Source of the DNA: Capsulimonadaceae bacterium
GTDB lineage: Bacteria > Armatimonadota > Armatimonadia > Armatimonadales > Capsulimonadaceae
Length of the DNA stretch: 64,000 nt
Assembly: GCA_031292625.1 (NCBI GenBank)
Contig: JARLGU010000008.1
Location: 1-64,000 of the forward strand
Direction of reading: 5' to 3'
The position numbers and the translations under genes are program-made. The notes beneath the pieces were generated by a model that was not told the DNA's origin, did no database searches, and saw nothing but the letters and a program-made list of their open reading frames with translations. Below, one piece after another: positions 34,416 through 45,323 of this stretch (position 1 is the first letter of the stretch; every line of letters starts with the position of its first letter).

Positions 34416-35777
34416 ATGCCACTAAATGTTCTGATCATCGTACTTAAAGCCGCTGCGCCGTCTGAGCATGTTCGCAACGCTATTAACGCCTCGATGCGCC
34501 AGCTGCTGCAAGCGGACGATCACTGGGAAATCGGCGGGGTTGAGCGCGTTGGCGATGCCAACGGGTGGGACCTCGCGGTCGTCTGGGACCCCGTAGGTTG
34601 GCACGCGGCCGCCAGGCCGCTGGCGGAAACGCGGATCCCGTGCTTTGCGATGACGCACAGGTTAGTGTTTCACCCATACTTCGCGGCATTCATGCGCGAG
34701 GTGGACGAACGCGGGGGGCGCTTGCTGCCCGCGGGCGAGCCCGGCGAAATCGCGGCATCGATCGATGCGGTTCGTGCGGCGCAATCCCTATCCGAGACTC
34801 GCCTCCTCGTGATCGATGACAACGAGGGCAACGAGCGCGCGGAGCAGGTTGCGCGGTTTTCGCGGAACAGTCGCGAGCGCCTTGGCGTGGAAATCGAGCG
34901 CCGTCCCGTTGCCGAACTGCTCGACCTTGCGGCAAAGCAGCCGGTCGCGGCTGTGGAGGAGGAGTGGCGTCGCTGGCTGGACCGGCTTCTGGTCGACGCC
35001 GGCGAAATGAGCATCGAGCACATGATGCAAGTCGTCCGGCTCTATCTAGCCGAGCGTCAGATGCTGTCGGACTGCGGCGCACATGGCGTGACGGTGGATG
35101 ATATCGGGGCGTTCTTGCTGGCGAAAGCGAATCGTGTCATGCCAAACGTTACGTACGGTCTGCTCGCCAGCGACGGATTTCTCGCGTGTGAGGAGGGCGA
35201 CATCGAGGTGTTGACTACGGAGGCGATCCTGCGCGCGGGACTTGGCGCTCATCCCGCCATGAGCAATATCTATATGGCGTACCGGGATGAATTGGCAAAC
35301 CTTGAGCCGGGGGCGCATTACACGGCGGATCTTGAACGGAAAGATTTTCTGCAGTGTTTGGCTGACAATCATCTCGTCGCATCCCATTTTAGCACGGCCG
35401 GCGTGTTGCCTCCGAACATGATGCGCGAAGAGCGCTACCGGGTCGTTGAGACGCTTCCTTCGTGGCCAGGGCAGTGCATGACGTCGTCGACGCCGCGCCA
35501 GGGGCCGGTCGTTCTCGGGCGCCTCGCGCCGGATGCGTCGCGCGTTCACCTCGTGTCAGGCGAGGTCGACGAATGCCATAACGACGAGCGGATCAGTTGG
35601 TATCGAGGGCGCTGGATGATCCGTGTTCCAAGCGCCAAGGGATTTACGGAGAACTGTCTGCATCACCACTACGCGATCGGACCGGAGAACGGGCGGAGCG
35701 CGGTTCTCGACACGCTGACGGGCCGGATCCTGGGGTTGGGGCGGTTCGATGCCGGGAATTTCCGGGCAGGCGGTTAG
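34416..35777 (+). CDS. L-fucose/L-arabinose isomerase-like protein
   Basis: A 453-residue cytosolic protein. The N-terminal half has alternating Rossmann-like segments (LNVLIIVLKA, WDLAVVWDP, ETRLLVIDDNEG). The C-terminal half carries PNVTYGLLASDGFLACEEGDIEVLTTEAILR, a CLADNHLVASHFSTAGVLPPNMM metal-site-like region and HLVSGEVDECHNDER...CLHHHYAIGPEN, resembling the fucose/arabinose isomerase fold. These enzymes interconvert aldoses and ketoses with Mn2+. Adjacency to the alpha-galactosidase-like gene suggests that glycoside cleavage feeds an isomerisation step; no kinase or transporter is next to them. Element A copy 8 begins 3 nt after the stop codon. Confidence 0.65.
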   Translation: MPLNVLIIVLKAAAPSEHVRNAINASMRQLLQADDHWEIGGVERVGDANGWDLAVVWDPVGWHAAARPLAETRIPCFAMTHRLVFHPYFAAFMREVDERGGRLLPAGEPGEIAASIDAVRAAQSLSETRLLVIDDNEGNERAEQVARFSRNSRERLGVEIERRPVAELLDLAAKQPVAAVEEEWRRWLDRLLVDAGEMSIEHMMQVVRLYLAERQMLSDCGAHGVTVDDIGAFLLAKANRVMPNVTYGLLASDGFLACEEGDIEVLTTEAILRAGLGAHPAMSNIYMAYRDELANLEPGAHYTADLERKDFLQCLADNHLVASHFSTAGVLPPNMMREERYRVVETLPSWPGQCMTSSTPRQGPVVLGRLAPDASRVHLVSGEVDECHNDERISWYRGRWMIRVPSAKGFTENCLHHHYAIGPENGRSAVLDTLTGRILGLGRFDAGNFRAGG

Positions 35778-35780
35778 AGC

Positions 35781-35916
35781 GTGTAATACATCGAAAGGCC
35801 TTTTAAGACGGCTCCTCGGCCGCCGTGGCCGTTTTTGAAAAAGGGCCGTCAGAGCGTTCGCGGCTTCACGATGTGCGCTGGGATCGGACGATGGCGGCAA
35901 AAGGCCGTACGCGTGT
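35781..35916 (-). repeat. Element A copy 8 (truncated, minus orientation)
   Basis: Its right-hand half is intact (GTGTAATACATCGAAAGGCC, the GAGCCGTC-containing stem, GGCCGTTTTTGAAAAAGGGCCG, and the block up to GTACGCGTG). The left half is missing. The intact terminus sits 3 nt past the stop codon of the isomerase-like gene, antisense. Bases 35917-36032 hold nothing recognisable apart from GGGACC-type short repeats. Confidence 0.82.
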
Positions 35917-36032
35917 GGTTGCCGCGTGTATCGCAAGAAGAGACCCCTCCACCCAGGATGGGACCTGTCATCCTCGGCGGGAAGGTGGGCTTCGCTCGAA
36001 GCGCGTTGCGACGAGGTCGTTGACTACGTAAT

Positions 36033-37679
36033 CTACTTGGCGATGGTCGCCGAGACGATCGTGTCGCCGACTTGCAGCCTATCGGCGATGTCCAGGCCCT
36101 TGATAACCTGCCCAAACACGGCGTAGTTGCCATCGAGGAACGGGACGGGATCGATGCAAATGTAGAATTGGCTTCCAGCGGAATTCGGCTCGTTGGTGCG
36201 CGCCATGGCGACGGCGCCTTTGGTGTGCCTGAGCGGATTGTCGACGCCGTTGGACGTAAACTCACCCTTGATCGTCCAACCGGGTCCGCCCGAACCATCA
36301 CCCCTGGGATCGCCGCCCTGGACGATTTTGCACGTTTCGTGCTGCGGATCGAGGTTGGTAATCCTGTGAAACGTCAGGCCGTTGTAGAACTTATTACTGA
36401 CGAGCCTCAGGTAGTTGGCCGTCGAGATCGGCGCTTGCTTCGGGAAAAGCTCGATCAGTATTTTGCCGAGCGGCTCGCCGTTATGGGCCACAGCAAGCGC
36501 CACGACGGGATTGCCGTCGACTGCGGTAGGGTACGGTTCAGGCGATTCGTTAGGCTGCTGGGGTTGCGGCAACCTGTCGAGAGAGAAATCGAGCGTCGCA
36601 TTGCCGCCTCGCGATAGCGTGACTTGCTTGGCGCGCGTCTCGTAACCCGCAGCCGAAACATCGACTTCGACCGTCTTGCTCTTAGCCTCGCCGAGATCCA
36701 GTGTAACGGTTGACCCCGCAGTCGCAGAGCGGCCGTCGACAAGGACTTTTGCGCCAGGAGTTGCGCAGGACACGGTCAGTGTCGCGGTCGTCGCAATATC
36801 CGTGATTATGGGCGTTGTTGCATTCGCGACTGGCACGAAGTAAAAGTTATCGTTAAGCAAGCCGTCATAATCGAATGGATACTGGTCGTGATTGCTGCGG
36901 TCGTAAACCGAAGCGCGCGTGTTCTGGAACACCTGATGAATGTTGAGACCAGGCGTTTTCAGGTTCTTGAGGAGTTCCTGCGTAAAGAGACCGTTCGATT
37001 CTCCGGGGTTATCCGAGGCGGTCTTGCCTTCGGCCGTCGCGTAGGAGATGTACACCCCCTGGGCTTCCAAGCGGCCCAAGCCTCGGCCGCCCCAGGCGCG
37101 GGTGCCCTCGAATGGATTGTTGCGGCAGGCGTCGAGGATGACGATGTTCACTCGAGCGCCCGCGGACTGCATTTCGTCGAGCGCCTTCTGAGCCGAATAC
37201 GCGTAATCGTCAACGTCTTGTTTGTTCTTGAGGCCCTCGAACCCAATCGGGATTAAATAGTTCTTTCCGTCGACCTGCATCCCGTGGCCAGAGTAATAGA
37301 ACAACGCCACCGTGCCGGATCCGGACTGACTGACCGCGCCGCTGAAGTCGTGAACCGAATCCCTGATGTTCTCTCGGGTGGCATCGAGTACCAATGTGAC
37401 CGTGAAGCCCAACGATTGCAGCGTCCGGGCCACGGCTTTGGCATCGTTTTCGGGATTCGTGAGCTCGTTTGCGCCGCCGTAGTGAGTGTTGCCGATCACG
37501 AGCGCAAAGCGATGCTCGCCAGTGACCGGCGAGGCTACTCCGCTCAACACGATGCGGCGCGCCGGGGACTGTGCAAACGCCGTAAGCGGCGCAAGCAGGA
37601 GCGCGATGCAACAGCCTAACGCAACTAACGCCCAACCAGATAGGCTGAGCGTTAGAGGTTTAATCGCCTTATTCGACAT
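36033..37679 (-). CDS. Exported caspase-like (C14) - PEGA - cyclophilin fusion protein
   Basis: A 548-residue protein with an N-terminal hydrophobic export segment (about 15-36, ending AFAQ). A caspase-fold domain (about 55-285) has RFALVIGNTHYGGANELTNPENDA, the catalytic His132 in FYYSGHGMQ and Cys185 in ILDACRNNPF, so both dyad residues are intact. A PEGA-type beta domain (about 300-368, TLTVSCATPGAKVLVDGRSATAGSTVTLDLGEAKSKTVEV) and a proline-rich linker (371-388) lead into a complete cyclophilin peptidyl-prolyl isomerase domain (391-548, FHRI, GSGGPGWTIKGEF, AGSQFYICIDPVPFLDGNYAVFGQV). The last domain is strongly similar to the stand-alone cyclophilin next door, so it probably arose by duplication and fusion. 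Presumed periplasmic or surface located; substrate unknown. Confidence 0.88.
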   Translation of the reverse strand: MSNKAIKPLTLSLSGWALVALGCCIALLLAPLTAFAQSPARRIVLSGVASPVTGEHRFALVIGNTHYGGANELTNPENDAKAVARTLQSLGFTVTLVLDATRENIRDSVHDFSGAVSQSGSGTVALFYYSGHGMQVDGKNYLIPIGFEGLKNKQDVDDYAYSAQKALDEMQSAGARVNIVILDACRNNPFEGTRAWGGRGLGRLEAQGVYISYATAEGKTASDNPGESNGLFTQELLKNLKTPGLNIHQVFQNTRASVYDRSNHDQYPFDYDGLLNDNFYFVPVANATTPIITDIATTATLTVSCATPGAKVLVDGRSATAGSTVTLDLGEAKSKTVEVDVSAAGYETRAKQVTLSRGGNATLDFSLDRLPQPQQPNESPEPYPTAVDGNPVVALAVAHNGEPLGKILIELFPKQAPISTANYLRLVSNKFYNGLTFHRITNLDPQHETCKIVQGGDPRGDGSGGPGWTIKGEFTSNGVDNPLRHTKGAVAMARTNEPNSAGSQFYICIDPVPFLDGNYAVFGQVIKGLDIADRLQVGDTIVSATIAK

Positions 37680-37752
37680 AAAGAACCTACTCGTGTGTCC
37701 GCAATACGAACGTCGTATGCACCGCGTCCATCCAGGGATGTGAGCGATCGAC

Positions 37753-38337
37753 CTACTTGGCGACAGTCGCCGTTACGATCTTATCGCCAACCGCAAGCTT
37801 GTTCGCGATGTCCAGGCCTTTGATAACCTGCCCGAACACGGCGTAGTTGCCATCGAGGAACGGGACGGCATCGACGCAGATGTAGAATTGGCTTCCCGCG
37901 GAGTTTGGCTCGCCGGTGCGCGCCATTGCGACTGCGCCCTTTTTGTGCTTGAGCGGGTTGTTGACGCCGTTGGACGTAAACTCGCCCTTGATCGTCCAGC
38001 CGGGCCCGCCCGATCCATCGCCCTTGGGATCGCCGCCCTGGACGATCTTGCCGGCGCCGTGTTGCTCATCGAGGTTGGCAATCCGGTGGAACGTCAGGCC
38101 GTTGTAGAACTTGTTGTTGACGAGCTTCAGGTAGTTGGCCGTCGAGATCGGCGCTTGCTTCGGGAAAAGCTCGATCAGTATTGTGCCTAACGGCTTGCCT
38201 TCATGAGCGACATTTAAGATTACGACAGGGTTCGACGCGGTCTTCGTTTTGGCGGCGGCTGCCGGCTGAGACACGACGGTCGCAACGGCGCACAAGACGG
38301 CAACGCTTGTCGCAATGGAGCGGAACAAATCCTTCAA
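37753..38337 (-). CDS. Exported cyclophilin-type peptidyl-prolyl cis-trans isomerase
   Basis: A 194-residue protein with a signal peptide (about residues 1-28, ending QPAAAA) followed by a single-domain bacterial cyclophilin: KPLGTILIELFPKQAPISTANYLKLVNNKFYNGLTFHRI, KIVQGGDPKGDGSGGPGWTIKGEF, GAVAMARTGEPNSAGSQFYICVDAVPFLDGNYAVFGQVIKGLD. The arginine in FHRI and the QGGDP, SQFYI and FGQV elements are typical of active enzymes. It should assist folding of exported proteins. It is 73 bp upstream of, and co-directional with, the caspase-PEGA-cyclophilin gene, whose C-terminal domain it matches almost residue for residue. Confidence 0.93.
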   Translation of the reverse strand: MKDLFRSIATSVAVLCAVATVVSQPAAAAKTKTASNPVVILNVAHEGKPLGTILIELFPKQAPISTANYLKLVNNKFYNGLTFHRIANLDEQHGAGKIVQGGDPKGDGSGGPGWTIKGEFTSNGVNNPLKHKKGAVAMARTGEPNSAGSQFYICVDAVPFLDGNYAVFGQVIKGLDIANKLAVGDKIVTATVAK

Positions 38338-38384
38338 AATCGATCTCCTTTGAAATCAGATAGCCTCGGCGGCAACCTTCCGGA

Positions 38385-40100
<1,716 letters not shown>

Positions 40101-40117
40101 CAGGCGGAAGGCAAATC

Positions 40118-40338
40118 AGGGCGATCGCATCTACAACTGTTAGCAGCGGCGCGAGTCCGGTCCTGAAAGGGCCGGCCTGTGTTGAGAAAGCCCGTGAACG
40201 GGCCTAATCGGTAGACGGCCTGCATTTTGTAAGGCGGCAGCCCCATTGATGGAGCTTGACATCTCAGGACGGTCGTTAACGGCCGGAAACCGCGCCAATA
40301 TCGGTGACAATCGTTGATATTAGTATATGCGGTCCCCC
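40118..40338 (+). mobile_element. Element B copy 1 (221-bp MITE-like element)
   Basis: Begins AGGGCGATCGCATCTA and ends in a diverged inverted copy. It contains the shared hairpins CCGGTCCTGAAAGGGCCGG and GCCCGTGAACGGGC and ends near an AATATC/GATATT stem. It is flanked by GGAAGGCAAAT (11 of 13 positions match, 40105-40117 and 40339-40351), read as a target-site duplication. It carries no transposase. Confidence 0.88.
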
Positions 40339-40353
40339 TGGAAGGCAAATAAG

Positions 40354-40386
40354 AAGGCCGCCGGGCAAGCATTGCACGGCGGCCTT
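40354..40386 (-). terminator. Terminator of the chemoreceptor gene
   Basis: Perfect 10-bp stem (AAGGCCGCCG / CGGCGGCCTT) with a 13-nt loop; on the minus strand it is followed by CTTATTTGCC. It lies 14 nt past the chemoreceptor stop codon. Element B copy 1 is inserted at the end of its T-rich tail. Confidence 0.8.
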
Positions 40387-40399
40387 CAAGGGATGTTCG

Positions 40400-42685
40400 T
40401 TAGAACTCGTCCATTGTGCGGGTGACGGCTCCGCCGCCCACAACTTTCAGCGTGGCGGCATGGCTGCTTCCCGTACGAGGCTTTGGCGCACGGACGCCGC
40501 GCTTCTCGACCGGCTTTGCCGGAGCCGTCGCAAGAGCCGCGCCGAGCAGTCGCTCGTCGACTTTGAACTTGCGGACAAGATCGCGCAATTCGTGGGCCTG
40601 CGCCGACATCTCTTCGCTCGACGAAGCCGCCTCCTCGACGAGGGCCGCGTTTTGCTGGGTGATCTCGTCCATCTGAAGGACCGCCTTGTTCACCTGGTCG
40701 ATCCCGGCGGCCTGCTCCTGCGACGCGGCGCAAATCGCGGATACGATTTCCGCGACTGTGTTGCCGGATTCGACGATCTGGCGCAGCTGTTCGCCGCTCT
40801 TGTTGACCAGCTCGGAGCCCGATTCCACCTTGTTGACGCTGTCCTTGACGAGCGCCTTAATCTCCTTGGCTGCCGTGGAAGAGCGTCCGGCAAGGTTGCG
40901 CACTTCCGACGCCACGACCGCGAATCCCCGGCCTTGCTCGCCGACGCGCGCGGCTTCGACCGCGGCGTTCAAGGCAAGCAGGTTCGTCTGGAAGGCGATC
41001 TCATCGATGACTGAGATGATGTCGCTGATGTGCTTGCTGGATTCGTTGATCCCGCGCATTGCCTCGACGGCCTGCGCGACCACCTCGCCGCCAGCGAGGG
41101 CGAGCGAGCGCGAGTGCGTGGCGACATCGTTTGCATGCAGCGCATTCTCCGCGTTCTGCTTGACGATGCTTGTCATCTGCTCCATGCTTGCGGCCGTCTC
41201 TTCCAGGCTCGACGCCTGTTCGGCCGTTCGGGCCGAAAGGTCTTCGTTGCCGGAGGCGAGCTGAGTGGATGCCGCGGCGATGGCTTCGGATGCGCCGAGA
41301 GCATGGCCGATCAGTTCGCTGAGCGAAGAGCGCGCGGCGATGAACGCGTCGGCCATTGTCGCCGTGCCGTCGTAGATCGTGTTGAATGAGTCGGCGAGGC
41401 TGGCAAAGTCGCCCTTGCTTGCGATATTTACCTGATCCGCTCTTGGGGGCAGACTAGCAGTCAGATCGCCCTCGGCGAGCGATTCCATGCATGAGGCAAG
41501 ATCCGCCGACGACACGCTGATCCCTTTTGCGGCAGCGTTGGCCTGGCCAACGAGGGTGCTTAAAGAGCGCTGCGCGTTCTGGAATTCGTTCGTAATGTGG
41601 TCGTTGCTATCGTAGATATTGCTGAACGACGCCGCGAGCGCCGCAAAATCGCCCTTGCCGTCGATTTCAACGCGCGCACTGTTGGATTCGATATTTACCC
41701 CGAGGTTGCCGTCCGCGAACTGCTGCATTCCGGACGCAAGCTGAGCGGAGGATTCCGAGATGGCGCGGGCAGCCGTTTCGGCTTGGCCGATGACATTTCC
41801 CAGCGACCGTTGCGTTTCGGTCAAACCCACGGTTGCGTCCTTCCCTGCGCCGATCATTTCGTCGAAGACGCGCGCCAGGTCGCCGAATTCGTCTTTGCGC
41901 GACCAGTTGAGGGATTGCGTGTGCTTGATCGCCTTGGGCGTCAGGTCCCCATTGCCCATAGACTGGAGATTCGCCGCGAGGCTGACGAAGGTTTCGCGCA
42001 GGTCCATTACGCTTTTCGTGACTCCCGCGAGCAACGACGTAACGGTATGGGTGATGAGCCACGCGACGAGGAAGCCGATAACGATAGCGGCAATGAGCAG
42101 AACGATCATGATATTGCGCGCCATGCGGTACGTGCCCGCTGCGTCGGCCGCGAGCTGCTGTGCACGCGTCGTGTTCCACTTGATCATCGACGTAACGGCT
42201 TCACGAGCCGCGGCGAAGAAGGGCTCCGCTTGATAGTTGATCAGCTTGTTGCATGCGGCGGCATTGTGGGCGCGAGTTGCGGCGGTAATGGCCGGTTCGA
42301 GCGCAAGAGCTTGTTGCCAAGCAGTGTTGAACGCCGCAAGATTAGCCCGGTCCGTTGAGTCCGTGGCGATTTTGTCATAGGCCTGCAAATCCGCTGCCAC
42401 TTCCGCTTTTCTTTCGTTCATGCTCTGGATCCGCTCTTCGACCATCTTGGGGTCGAGGGCGATGACGGAGCGGAACTGTTGAACGCGGTATTGCCGGAAA
42501 TCGCCTGTTAGATTGGCGGCGATTACGGTTTCGGCTTGGGCCTGCGTAACAATCGTGTTTGTTCGTTCGTTCATCACGCTCATCCGGCTAATTGCGGCAA
42601 TCGTGGAGATGAGCGTTAGCAGAAGACATACGCCAAATCCAAGGATGAGTTTCGTAGAGACGCGGAGATTATCGAAGACTGACAT
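40400..42685 (-). CDS. Methyl-accepting chemotaxis protein with multiple HAMP-like segments
   Basis: A 761-residue chemoreceptor. Membrane span 1 is at about residues 13-33, a helical periplasmic 4HB-type sensor at about 35-185, span 2 at about 190-212. Then a HAMP domain and at least two further HAMP-like repeats ([22 protein letters not shown]..., [20 protein letters not shown]...) connect to the signalling domain, whose hairpin tip reads [42 protein letters not shown]. The C-terminus (TRTMDEF) is not the NWETF-type CheR tether. SD AAAGGA precedes the ATG by 7 nt. Ligand unknown. It fits with the motility genes further along. Confidence 0.94.
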   Translation of the reverse strand: MSVFDNLRVSTKLILGFGVCLLLTLISTIAAISRMSVMNERTNTIVTQAQAETVIAANLTGDFRQYRVQQFRSVIALDPKMVEERIQSMNERKAEVAADLQAYDKIATDSTDRANLAAFNTAWQQALALEPAITAATRAHNAAACNKLINYQAEPFFAAAREAVTSMIKWNTTRAQQLAADAAGTYRMARNIMIVLLIAAIVIGFLVAWLITHTVTSLLAGVTKSVMDLRETFVSLAANLQSMGNGDLTPKAIKHTQSLNWSRKDEFGDLARVFDEMIGAGKDATVGLTETQRSLGNVIGQAETAARAISESSAQLASGMQQFADGNLGVNIESNSARVEIDGKGDFAALAASFSNIYDSNDHITNEFQNAQRSLSTLVGQANAAAKGISVSSADLASCMESLAEGDLTASLPPRADQVNIASKGDFASLADSFNTIYDGTATMADAFIAARSSLSELIGHALGASEAIAAASTQLASGNEDLSARTAEQASSLEETAASMEQMTSIVKQNAENALHANDVATHSRSLALAGGEVVAQAVEAMRGINESSKHISDIISVIDEIAFQTNLLALNAAVEAARVGEQGRGFAVVASEVRNLAGRSSTAAKEIKALVKDSVNKVESGSELVNKSGEQLRQIVESGNTVAEIVSAICAASQEQAAGIDQVNKAVLQMDEITQQNAALVEEAASSSEEMSAQAHELRDLVRKFKVDERLLGAALATAPAKPVEKRGVRAPKPRTGSSHAATLKVVGGGAVTRTMDEF

Positions 42686-43185
42686 TTTCGATTCCTTTTC
42701 GCTGACGCCGGCGTGGATAGCCTTAGGTCCGCGGTGCGAGATTCGTTGGGTTACAGAACCAAATGGTCGGTAGGTTAAGGTTGCATCTTGAGGCGAATAA
42801 GCGGGAATAATTGCGAGATAAGTTATGAATTGGGATTTATTACGTCGAAAATAAACTGTCGTTCCAATTTGAAATTTACGCTAACACGAGCTAGATATGC
42901 AAGAACGCTCAATTCGTCGTGACGTACGGATTTCCGGTTTGAGAAGAGCGTGGAATGGGCTTGTTGTATGGATAGACGAGTCCCTTTGAAGAACAGGATT
43001 TCTCGCGACCAACGGCAAGGCGAATTCGTCGCTCCTACCCGCAAACGCGCACGCTTCCGCATGGATCAACCGATTTCGGGCAGGAACGTGTCATACTAAG
43101 AGATCGAGAATGCATGACGGTGGGAAGCGCCCGGAAAGGTGACGTCGTCTCGTCTGCCGTGCTGAATTGTAAGGAATAGGGTCTC
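42686..43185. other. Divergent intergenic region, no gene seen
   Basis: 500 bp between the chemoreceptor and asd. The AT-rich part (42775-42900) probably holds the chemoreceptor promoter; a TGTCATACT extended -10-like sequence near 43088 could serve asd. Short open frames here show no family resemblance. Confidence 0.45.
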
Positions 43186-44220
43186 ATGTCCAAGTACGAA
43201 GTGGCCGTCGTCGGCGTCGGGGCGGTTGGCGAAGAGATGCTCAGGGTTCTATCCGAGCACAATTTTCCGGCGAGCAACATTCGGGTTCTTGCGCGAAGCG
43301 AGCGCACAATTTCGGTTGACGGACGCACTTATCAGGTTCAGGCGACCACGCCGGAGGCCTTTGATGGGGTCGACGTGGCGCTGTTCGCGGGGACCGAAGG
43401 CGAGAAGGGCGCGGCGGTGACGTTTGGCGAAGAGGCGGTCCGCCGGGGCGCTGTCGTGATCGACAACGGCGCGGACTTCCGAATGCGCGCCGACGTTCCG
43501 TTAGTGGTGCCGGAAGTGAATGGCGAGGCGCTGCGCAACCATAAGGGCATCATCGCCAATCCCAACTGTTCGACGGCGCAGCTCGTTATGGCCCTTAAGC
43601 CGCTGCACGATTTCGGGAAGTTGACGCGCGTACTCGTGAGCACTTACCAGGCCGTTTCCGGCGCAGGCAGCGGCGGAGTTGCTGAGTTGAAGGCGCAGAC
43701 CAAGGCGCTGGCAGCCGGCGAACCTATTGCGCCGCCGTCGACATTTTCCACGCAGATCGCGGCGAACGTCATCCCGCAGATCGGCGGATTCGACGACCTG
43801 GGTTACACATCGGAAGAGATGAAGCTGGTCCACGAGACGCATAAGATCCTGGGCGACTCGACGATCCAGATCACGCCGATGATCACGGCGCGCGTCCCAG
43901 TCGTGTTGGGCCATTCCGAGGCGGTTTACGTCGAGACCGAGCGGCCAATTTCGACCTATGAGGCACGCCGCCTGTGGGGGGATTTCCCTGGCGTTGTCGT
44001 ACTTGACGAGATCCACGGCAAGAATGTTGCGCAAGCCTATCCGACGCCGCTGCAAGCGGCGGGCAGCGATATGACGTTCATCGGCCGGATCCGGCAAGAT
44101 GTCAGCCGTCCCAATGGGCTGGTTTTCTGGGTTGTCTCGGACAACCTGCGAAAGGGCGCGGCATCCAATGCGGTGCAGATTGCCGAGAAGCTGGTGGAGC
44201 TGGACCTGCTGCGAAGATAA
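43186..44220 (+). CDS. asd: Aspartate-semialdehyde dehydrogenase
   Basis: A 344-residue NADP-dependent enzyme reducing aspartyl phosphate to aspartate semialdehyde, the branch-point for lysine/DAP, threonine and methionine. The NADP fold is VAVVGVGAVGEEMLRVL; the catalytic Cys128 sits in NPNCSTAQLVMALKPLHD. STYQAVSGAGSGGV, ARVPVVLGHSEAVYVE and the C-terminal WVVSDNLRKGAASNAVQIAEKLVE are Asd rather than ArgC signatures. SD AAGGA lies upstream of the ATG. dapA follows 21 nt later, forming a two-gene DAP unit that supplies the meso-DAP used by MurE. Confidence 0.95.
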   Translation: MSKYEVAVVGVGAVGEEMLRVLSEHNFPASNIRVLARSERTISVDGRTYQVQATTPEAFDGVDVALFAGTEGEKGAAVTFGEEAVRRGAVVIDNGADFRMRADVPLVVPEVNGEALRNHKGIIANPNCSTAQLVMALKPLHDFGKLTRVLVSTYQAVSGAGSGGVAELKAQTKALAAGEPIAPPSTFSTQIAANVIPQIGGFDDLGYTSEEMKLVHETHKILGDSTIQITPMITARVPVVLGHSEAVYVETERPISTYEARRLWGDFPGVVVLDEIHGKNVAQAYPTPLQAAGSDMTFIGRIRQDVSRPNGLVFWVVSDNLRKGAASNAVQIAEKLVELDLLRR

Positions 44221-44241
44221 TCAATAACGATCGAGAAATGT

Positions 44242-45153
44242 ATGTCTAACGGACCCTATTTCGGGCGCGTCGTCACTGCAATGGCGACGCCCTTCGATGA
44301 GAACCGGCGCGTCGATGAACCGCAGGCGGCGGCGTTGGCCCGCTGGCTGGTGGAAAACGGCTCTGACGGCCTGGTGATCGCCGGTACGACCGGCGAATCG
44401 GCCACCCTGAGCCATGATGAGAAAGTGTCTCTGTTCACGCTGGTTAAGAATGCCGTCGGCGACGGCGCCTGTCTGATCGCCAATACCGGAACAAACGATA
44501 CTCGCGAAAGCATTGATCTCACGAGGGCGGCTGAGGATACGGGCGTCGACGGAATTTTACTCGTCGCGCCGTACTACAACAAACCGACGCAGGAAGGGCT
44601 CTATCAGCACTTCAAAGCGATCGCGAGTTCTACGAAACTGCCGGTGTTGCTGTACAACGTCCCGGGCCGGACGATTACGAACATTTTGCCCGCGACGGTC
44701 AAGCGTCTCGCGTGCGACGTCCCCAACATTTTGGGGATTAAAGAGGCCAGCTCCGACTTGGCGCAGATTTCGCAGATCGCGCGTGACGCCGGTCGAGGCT
44801 TTGAGGTCTACAGCGGCGAAGACGGCGTGACGCTGCCGATCTTGTCGATTGGCGGGGTGGGGGTTATATCGGTAACATCCCACGTGATTGGCAATGATAT
44901 TCGTGCGATGCACGATGCTTTTTTCGCAGGGGATATGGACACCGCTCGCGAATTGCATCTTAAAGCATTGCCGCTGACCAAGGCTCTGTTCAGTACGACG
45001 AGTCCGTCGCCCGTGAAATACGCACTCGAGCGCATGGGCGTGATTAAAAGCGGGCGTGTCCGCCTGCCGTTGGTCGAGTTGAACGCCGACGAGCGACGCG
45101 TCGTGGATGCGGCGCTGGCGGAGTACGGCGTAGCACGCGCCCAGCGTGTTTGA
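44242..45153 (+). CDS. dapA: 4-hydroxy-tetrahydrodipicolinate synthase
   Basis: A 303-residue TIM-barrel lyase condensing pyruvate with aspartate semialdehyde, the first committed step to diaminopimelate and lysine. Motifs: GTTGESATLSHDEK, VAPYYNKPTQEGLYQHF (catalytic Tyr), LYNVPGRT, and the Schiff-base lysine in ILGIKEASSDL, plus SGEDGVTLPILSIGGVGVISVTSHV. It sits directly behind asd in the same operon. A CCCTTCT/AGAAGGG hairpin about 25-50 nt after the stop may attenuate or end the transcript before hldD. Confidence 0.95.
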   Translation: MSNGPYFGRVVTAMATPFDENRRVDEPQAAALARWLVENGSDGLVIAGTTGESATLSHDEKVSLFTLVKNAVGDGACLIANTGTNDTRESIDLTRAAEDTGVDGILLVAPYYNKPTQEGLYQHFKAIASSTKLPVLLYNVPGRTITNILPATVKRLACDVPNILGIKEASSDLAQISQIARDAGRGFEVYSGEDGVTLPILSIGGVGVISVTSHVIGNDIRAMHDAFFAGDMDTARELHLKALPLTKALFSTTSPSPVKYALERMGVIKSGRVRLPLVELNADERRVVDAALAEYGVARAQRV

Positions 45154-45323
45154 AAACCTCTTTGTCCGAGGGTGGAATTCCCTTCTCCCCCAAGAAGGGA
45201 GACGAAGAAGACGGGATTTTTCGCTGCCTGGCGATCCAGGCGCCCAATTTATGGCGGCCTACGAAGTGGGATGGCTGGATTCCGTGAGGGTTGCGGAACC
45301 GGCGTGCTAATGGATTAATCACT

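Noticed and set aside
40118-40338. Element B as a riboswitch
   Set aside because: It has several hairpins, but the terminal inverted repeats and target duplications show a mobile element. No B12-box or other known aptamer core was recognised.
42823-43069. Short minus-strand frames in the chemoreceptor-asd gap
   Set aside because: Alternative frames overlap each other, lack start signals, and the region has promoter-like AT-rich composition.
43186-44220. ArgC (N-acetyl-gamma-glutamyl-phosphate reductase) for this gene
   Set aside because: NPNCSTAQLVMALKPLHD and the C-terminal DNLRKGAASNAVQIAE are aspartate-semialdehyde dehydrogenase signatures, and dapA follows directly.
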